Assembly (NCBI GenBank): GCA_021162935.1
Contig: JAGGXR010000054.1
Span: forward strand, 1 to 64,000
Direction: 5' to 3'
Length of the DNA stretch: 64,000 bases
From: Deltaproteobacteria bacterium
Lineage (GTDB): Bacteria; Myxococcota_A; Polyangia; HGW-17; SLPX01
Shown here: piece by piece, positions 60,005 to 64,000 of the stretch
How positions within the stretch are numbered: the stretch's first letter is position 1
Layout: the number at the start of each line of letters is the position of its first letter
The notes under the pieces: model-generated
The model's input: only the letters and a program-made list of their open reading frames with translations
Databases searched by the model: none
Told to the model about the DNA's origin: nothing
Translations under genes and position numbers: made by a program

Positions 60005-60748
60005 TCAACGGATTCGAATTTGACCGGTCAGTTGGATGGTTTGGAGTTCGCCGTCGGCGAGGTGGGATCCGTCTGTGCTTTGGATATCGCCCGGTAAGAC
60101 GAGTTGAATGGGATCTGCACTGGTGGGATGCGAAGGCAGGGAGATGGTGAGCCTGTCCTGGGATGGACTGTAGAGCAGGCGAATTGCCAGGGTTCTGTCT
60201 CCACGGCGGATCTGGACGGACTCAAGGGATTCGGAGACGACCGGCTGAGAAAAGTAGAGCCGGATCTGGCGTTCGTCTTGGAGGTAGTATGCCTGACGGA
60301 TGGTCAGTTGTCGGGCCGTGGTGAAGGAAAAGCAGGGCGTTTTGGGCCAGGGCTCGAAGAAATCCAGTTCGGAATCGACTCGATATTCGCTGGGCGCGCT
60401 ACCGTCTTTCCCGGTAAGATGGAGGCAGAACTGGTAGGTGGTGTCCTGGCGGAGTGCTTCGGTCGGGGTGAAGATCACTTGGTCGTCCTGGATGGAGAGG
60501 TGCCCTTCGATGGGGCGGTCGTCTCGGGAAGAGGAAAGGACCACGGCGTTTTGGGGGATCGATCGGGTGTTCGGGTTTCTCGAAAGTCGGATGCGAATTT
60601 GGGCGTCCGTCGCCACAGCCGAGGATCCAGGGGCGGGCTGGATAGACTCCACAACGACCGTGGTGTCTGCGACGGTATTGCAGGCCATGAGGCCTGCGAC
60701 CGTCCATGCTGCCAGTAGGATTTGGGGCCAACGGGGCGTGCGATTCAT
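60005..60748 (-). CDS. Lipoprotein with SbsA/Big_5 Ig-like domains
   Basis: 247 residues from ATG 60748, with GGAGGTCC upstream; the frame further upstream is not protein-like. The signal peptide ends in a lipobox GLMAC (Cys23). The mature part has VESIQPAPGSSAVATDAQIRIRLSRN (shortened: QPAPGSSAVATDAQIRI) and FTPTEALRQDTTYQFCLHLTG, the usual Big_5 start and end, then a second Ig-like half (LYFSQPVVSESLESVQ). It is an outer-membrane or periplasmic structural lipoprotein of unknown job. It converges with the Thg1-like gene. Confidence 0.78.
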   Translation of the reverse strand: MNRTPRWPQILLAAWTVAGLMACNTVADTTVVVESIQPAPGSSAVATDAQIRIRLSRNPNTRSIPQNAVVLSSSRDDRPIEGHLSIQDDQVIFTPTEALRQDTTYQFCLHLTGKDGSAPSEYRVDSELDFFEPWPKTPCFSFTTARQLTIRQAYYLQDERQIRLYFSQPVVSESLESVQIRRGDRTLAIRLLYSPSQDRLTISLPSHPTSADPIQLVLPGDIQSTDGSHLADGELQTIQLTGQIRIR

Positions 60749-61008
60749 GGTGGACCTCCAGTTGCTTGGTTGGAGAAACTGCAAGAGCTGTGCCGAAGGT
60801 CCGTTCGGGGGCTTTTGTGCCAATGAGGGCCGTTTGGTGTGGAGGCCGTCCGGAGCATTTGGACCCGGTGCCTGGTTTTGGGACATCCATGTCATGATTG
60901 TGCCGGTTTGATGGGTTTGGATCCGCCTTCCCCTTGTTTCATGGTCAGAGGGTGCCATGATATCAAGGTATGTTGTTGAACTGGCCGGGTTGTTTGGGAG
61001 ATATCGTC

Positions 61009-61353
61009 GTGCACGAGTTGTCCATTGCACAGTCGCTTGTGGAAATTGCCTGTGATCAAGCAGAACAGGCCGGTGCGAAGCGTGTGACCCGGGTTTCCGT
61101 TTTGGTGGGGCTCCTTTCCGGGGTGGTTCCCGATTCCCTGTCTTTCTGTTTTCCCATCGTGTGCCAGGGAACGGCGGCCGAGGGTGCTGAATTGGCCATC
61201 CAGGTCGATCCGGCCAAGGGAACCTGTCCCAAGTGTGGCGTGTCGGTGGAATTGAACGATTTCGTTTTGATCTGTCCTTCCTGTGGGGCATTTCCCATTG
61301 AGGTCCGTTCGGGCAGGGACCTGAAGGTGACGGCTTTGGAGGTGGAAGAGTGA
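61009..61353 (+). CDS. hypA: Hydrogenase nickel incorporation protein HypA
   Basis: 114 residues from GTG 61009, chosen because the protein then starts MHELSIAQSLVEIA, where His2 binds nickel; GGGAG lies 8 nt upstream. The zinc site is CPKC...CPSCGA (two CxxC). It brings nickel to the [NiFe]-hydrogenase large subunit together with HypB. Its stop overlaps the start of the next gene (GTGA), so translation is coupled. First gene of the hyp cluster in this window. Confidence 0.95.
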   Translation: MHELSIAQSLVEIACDQAEQAGAKRVTRVSVLVGLLSGVVPDSLSFCFPIVCQGTAAEGAELAIQVDPAKGTCPKCGVSVELNDFVLICPSCGAFPIEVRSGRDLKVTALEVEE

Positions 61354-61812
61354 CCCGAAGGACCGTGATTTTGGGGCTCGGAAACTCCATTTTGCGGGAT
61401 GATGCCGTGGGTTTGCTCGTGGCTCAGCGGGCATCGACGCTCCTCGATGGAGGCGATGGGATCGATATTGTCCTCAATGAACGGGGGGGGCATGGACGTT
61501 CTGGATCTGGTTTCCGGGTACGATCGGGCGATCCTGGTCGATGCCATCAAGACAGGCCAGATGGAGCCAGGTTCGCTCGTGTTGGTTCCATGGGATGAAA
61601 TCCCACCCACGAGGAGATTGTCCGGGTTGCATGATCTGGATTTGCCTTCGGCCATGGAGTTGGCCGATCGTCTCGGGATGGAACGGCCCCGGGAGTTGGT
61701 GGTTTTGGGCGTGGAGATTGAAGACGACATGGAGTTTGATGAACACTGCACGCCCCGAGTGGAGGCTGCCGTGGACTTGGCGGCACGCGCCGTGCTGTCC
61801 ATGGCCAGATAA
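61350..61812 (+). pseudogene. Hydrogenase maturation protease, interrupted by a frameshift at a G8 tract
   Basis: An M52/HycI-type protease. The frame from GTG 61350 gives GLGNSILRDDAVGLLVAQR and DIVLNERGG, then turns into nonsense after 61490. The continuation lies in the +1 frame: MDVLDLVSGYDRAILVDAIKTG, LSGLHDLDLPSAMELADRLG and ARAVLSMAR, ending at 61812. Removing one G from the run of eight at 61483-61490 restores one protein of about 153 residues, with the Glu/Asp/His nickel ligands in order. It is either a real slippage-prone (phase-variable) tract or an assembly error; as written the gene is broken. It overlaps hypA by 4 bp and is 58 bp before hypB. Confidence 0.85.
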
Positions 61813-61870
61813 GAGACGATTCCAGAGGGGATCGATGTGTATGAATTGCATGTGAGAAAGGAGCAGGATC

Positions 61871-62599
61871 ATGTGTGACACTTGTGGCTGCGGCATGCCG
61901 AGTCACGAACATGCCCACGAATATGAATCCGACCACGACGGTCATGTCATCGAACTGGAAATGAACGTTTTGGCCAAGAATGATGTCTACGCCGCGGCGA
62001 ATCGTGAGCACCTGGCATCGCGTGGTGCTGTGGCCATCAATATGATCAGTTCACCCGGTGCCGGAAAGACGACACTGCTCCAGCAGAGCCTGAATCAACT
62101 CAAGGACTGGCGGCCATTGGCAGTGGTGGAGGGCGACCTCCAGACAGACAACGACGCAAGACGCATCCAGGGGGTCGGCGTGCCCGTGCACCAGATCAAC
62201 ACGAACAACGGATGTCATCTCGATGCCCACATGGTGGGCCACGCCTACGAACATCTCAGTCTTGCCACCGGGAGTCTGGTGTTTATCGAGAACGTGGGCA
62301 ATCTCGTTTGTCCCGCAGGGTTCGACCTGGGAGAAAACGCCACGGTGGTGCTGCTGAGCGTCACCGAAGGCGACGACAAGCCGGCCAAGTATCCAGTGGC
62401 GTTCGTCAACGCACAGGTTATGGTCATCACCAAGACCGACCTGTTGCCCTACGTGGACTTCTCGATGGATCGGTGCAAAGAATTTGCTCGGGCGGTGAAT
62501 CCGGATTTGGAGATCATCGAGTGTTCGTCTCGGACCGGAGACGGGATGGATGGCTGGGTGGCCTGGGTCAAGAGACTGGCGAATCAGGTGGCGTCTTAG
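61871..62599 (+). CDS. hypB: Hydrogenase nickel incorporation GTPase HypB
   Basis: 242 residues. An N-terminal nickel site CDTCGCG and a short His-rich stretch (HEHAHEYESDHDGH) precede a G domain with P-loop SSPGAGKTT, VVEGDLQTDNDA, the switch NTNNGCHLDA, ENVGNLVCPAGFDLG and TKTDLLPY. It hydrolyses GTP to drive nickel delivery with HypA. GGAG upstream of the ATG fits the start. The order here is hypA, protease, hypB, hypF. Confidence 0.96.
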   Translation: MCDTCGCGMPSHEHAHEYESDHDGHVIELEMNVLAKNDVYAAANREHLASRGAVAINMISSPGAGKTTLLQQSLNQLKDWRPLAVVEGDLQTDNDARRIQGVGVPVHQINTNNGCHLDAHMVGHAYEHLSLATGSLVFIENVGNLVCPAGFDLGENATVVLLSVTEGDDKPAKYPVAFVNAQVMVITKTDLLPYVDFSMDRCKEFARAVNPDLEIIECSSRTGDGMDGWVAWVKRLANQVAS

Positions 62600-62605
62600 G
62601 GGCGC

Positions 62606-64000
62606 ATGGGGAGGATGAAAGGCGGATCGGTGCAGCGTTGGCGGATCAGACTGGTTGGAGTCGTGCAGGGCATCGGGTTTCGGCCGTTCGTCTATAGGGT
62701 TGCCCGGGAGCATGGTCTGACTGGTTTCGTCTTGAATGATAGCGCAGGGGCGGAGATCCAGGTCCAAGGGTCCAAAGATGTCCTTGAGCAGTTCATGTCC
62801 ACGTTCTGGGCTGAACTGCCGCCTCTTGCGGACGTGGCACAGTGGCAGCGGGAGGAGATTCCCTGTTCGCAGGAGACGGAATTTAATATCCAGGCAAGTC
62901 GGAGTTACGACGAGGCTATCGCTTTCGTGACTGCCGATGCCCACGTGTGCCAGGACTGTTTGGATGAAATGGCCGACCCCGCCGACCGGCGGTATCGATA
63001 TCCCTTTACGAACTGCACGAATTGTGGGCCGCGCTATACCATCATCACGGCGGTGCCCTATGATCGGCCCAACACGACCATGGTGGATTTTCCCATGTGC
63101 GACGACTGTCGGGCCGAGTATGAGAATCCGGGGGACCGACGGTTCCATGCACAGCCAATCGCCTGCCCCAAGTGCGGTCCCAGGCTGTGGCTCACGGATG
63201 CCGCAGGCAGAGAGGTGGCCTGTGATGACCCCATCGAGGCTGCAGCTCGTGCCCTATCGAATGGGGACATCGTGGCCATCAAGGGTCTGGGCGGTTTTCA
63301 TCTCGCCGTGGATGCCTCGAACGGATCGGCCGTGGCCAGACTGCGATCTCGGAAGTGGCGCGAGGCCAAGCCTTTTGCCCTGATGGTGCGAGACATCGAC
63401 GTGGCTCGCCGACTCGTCGTGCTGGACGACGCGGCAGAGGATGTGCTGACCTGTCCGGCGCGTCCCATCGTTTTGGCCCCCAGACGCCAGGACGCCTCCG
63501 TGGCCCACGAGGTTGCGCCGGGGCTTTTCGAACTCGGCATCATGCTGCCCTACACTCCGGTGCACCATCTCTTGTTGGCGGATGCGCCTCCGGCCTTGGT
63601 GATGACCTCGGGGAACCCCACCAGCGAACCGTTGTGTCATGAGAATGACGCGGCCCTGGCTCGGCTGGACGGCATTGCAGATTGGTTCTTGCTGCACAAT
63701 CGACGTATCCAGAATCCTTGCGACGATTCAGTGGTCCGTTCCCGCGGGTCCATGATGCTGCGGCGCGGCCGAGGGTATGCACCAAAGCCCTTGGTGCCCG
63801 AAGGGTTGGCCGTAGACCATTGCGTCTTGGCCGTGGGCCCGGAACTGAAGAACACGGTTTGTGTGACGCGTCCCGGTCAGTTCGTCCTGTCGGAACACCT
63901 CGGAGATCTGACGAATCCTGCGGCTGTGGAGGCGTTCGAAAAGGCCGTGGATCGCCTCGAAGACCTCATGCAGGTGCGGCCGGAATGGGTCGCCTGCGAC
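62606..64000 (+). CDS. hypF: Carbamoyltransferase HypF (5' part)
   Basis: 465 residues are visible and the gene runs off the right edge (full proteins have about 750). An acylphosphatase-like domain (VVQGIGFRPFVYR near residue 20) is followed by two zinc-finger motifs CxxC-x18-CxxC (CQDC...CTNCG at about 115-140, CDDC...CPKCG at about 165-190) and a YrdC-like domain (KGLGGFHLA, RSRKWREAKPFA, SGNPTSEP). It activates carbamoyl phosphate for the CN ligands of the hydrogenase iron. ATG 62606 and ATG 62615 are both possible starts; the second sits right against GGGGAGG. Confidence 0.93.
   Translation, partial: MGRMKGGSVQRWRIRLVGVVQGIGFRPFVYRVAREHGLTGFVLNDSAGAEIQVQGSKDVLEQFMSTFWAELPPLADVAQWQREEIPCSQETEFNIQASRSYDEAIAFVTADAHVCQDCLDEMADPADRRYRYPFTNCTNCGPRYTIITAVPYDRPNTTMVDFPMCDDCRAEYENPGDRRFHAQPIACPKCGPRLWLTDAAGREVACDDPIEAAARALSNGDIVAIKGLGGFHLAVDASNGSAVARLRSRKWREAKPFALMVRDIDVARRLVVLDDAAEDVLTCPARPIVLAPRRQDASVAHEVAPGLFELGIMLPYTPVHHLLLADAPPALVMTSGNPTSEPLCHENDAALARLDGIADWFLLHNRRIQNPCDDSVVRSRGSMMLRRGRGYAPKPLVPEGLAVDHCVLAVGPELKNTVCVTRPGQFVLSEHLGDLTNPAAVEAFEKAVDRLEDLMQVRPEWVACD

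Overview
The window is GC-rich, densely coding Gram-negative DNA. The gene content fits the myxobacterial/bradymonad side of the former Deltaproteobacteria: an AgmX/PglI-type C-terminal domain, giant TPR proteins, Hanks-type kinases, an FHA-GAF-cyclase, a TIGR02266-like PilZ protein, CSDD lipoproteins, and a Cys/Asp-rich motif common in secreted proteins of that group. This assignment is inference from gene content. I saw no rRNA, tRNA, CRISPR array or insertion sequence.

Layout. 1-11.2 kb: the 3' end of an AgmX-like gene, then a giant TPR gene (about 3480 aa). 11.4-15.0 kb, minus strand: an operon of a lidless Hsp70, a J-domain protein and an FHA-GAF-class III cyclase. 15.2-18.8 kb: an NfeD/YqiJ-like membrane protein and two flotillins. 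18.9-21.1 kb: a small membrane protein, a 40-aa lipoprotein behind a near-consensus promoter, a 63-bp tandem repeat, and a GT2 glycosyltransferase. 21.3-32.7 kb: a second giant TPR gene (about 3780 aa). 32.8-35.8 kb: two CDP-alcohol phosphatidyltransferases and a metallophosphoesterase. 35.8-41.7 kb, minus strand: a Ser/Thr kinase, a large S41 protease and a TPR protein. 41.8-46.4 kb: a secreted protein of unknown function, uridine kinase, a tandem pseudokinase-kinase and two very small proteins. 46.6-50.6 kb: a lipoprotein, uppP, mannose-1-P guanylyltransferase and a ROK kinase. 50.7-53.0 kb, minus strand: PilZ, an NTF2-like protein, PspA and a YbjN-like protein. 53.1-55.9 kb: uppS-cdsA-dxr. 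56.0-57.9 kb: an unusual Rieske protein followed by 1.4 kb without a convincing protein gene but with a structured-RNA candidate. 58-60.7 kb: an aminotransferase, a degenerate Thg1-like protein and a lipoprotein. 61.0-64.0 kb: hypA, a frameshifted hydrogenase protease, hypB and the 5' part of hypF.

Themes. Much of the window concerns the cell envelope: undecaprenyl phosphate supply and recycling (uppS, uppP), phospholipid synthesis (cdsA and two CDP-alcohol transferases), nucleotide sugars, flotillin and PspA membrane stress systems, and lipoproteins. The last 3 kb builds [NiFe]-hydrogenase cofactors, although no hydrogenase structural gene lies in the window.

Most notable observations: both giant TPR proteins end in what looks like an M48 metallopeptidase fold whose HExxH zinc motif has been lost; the AgmX-giant TPR gene pair resembles the AgmX/AgmK (GltJ/GltI) pair of Myxococcus gliding motility; a bacterial Thg1-like protein has lost catalytic signature residues; a Rieske protein has a displaced second histidine; a hydrogenase protease is interrupted at a G8 tract; and an intergenic region has strong RNA secondary structure.
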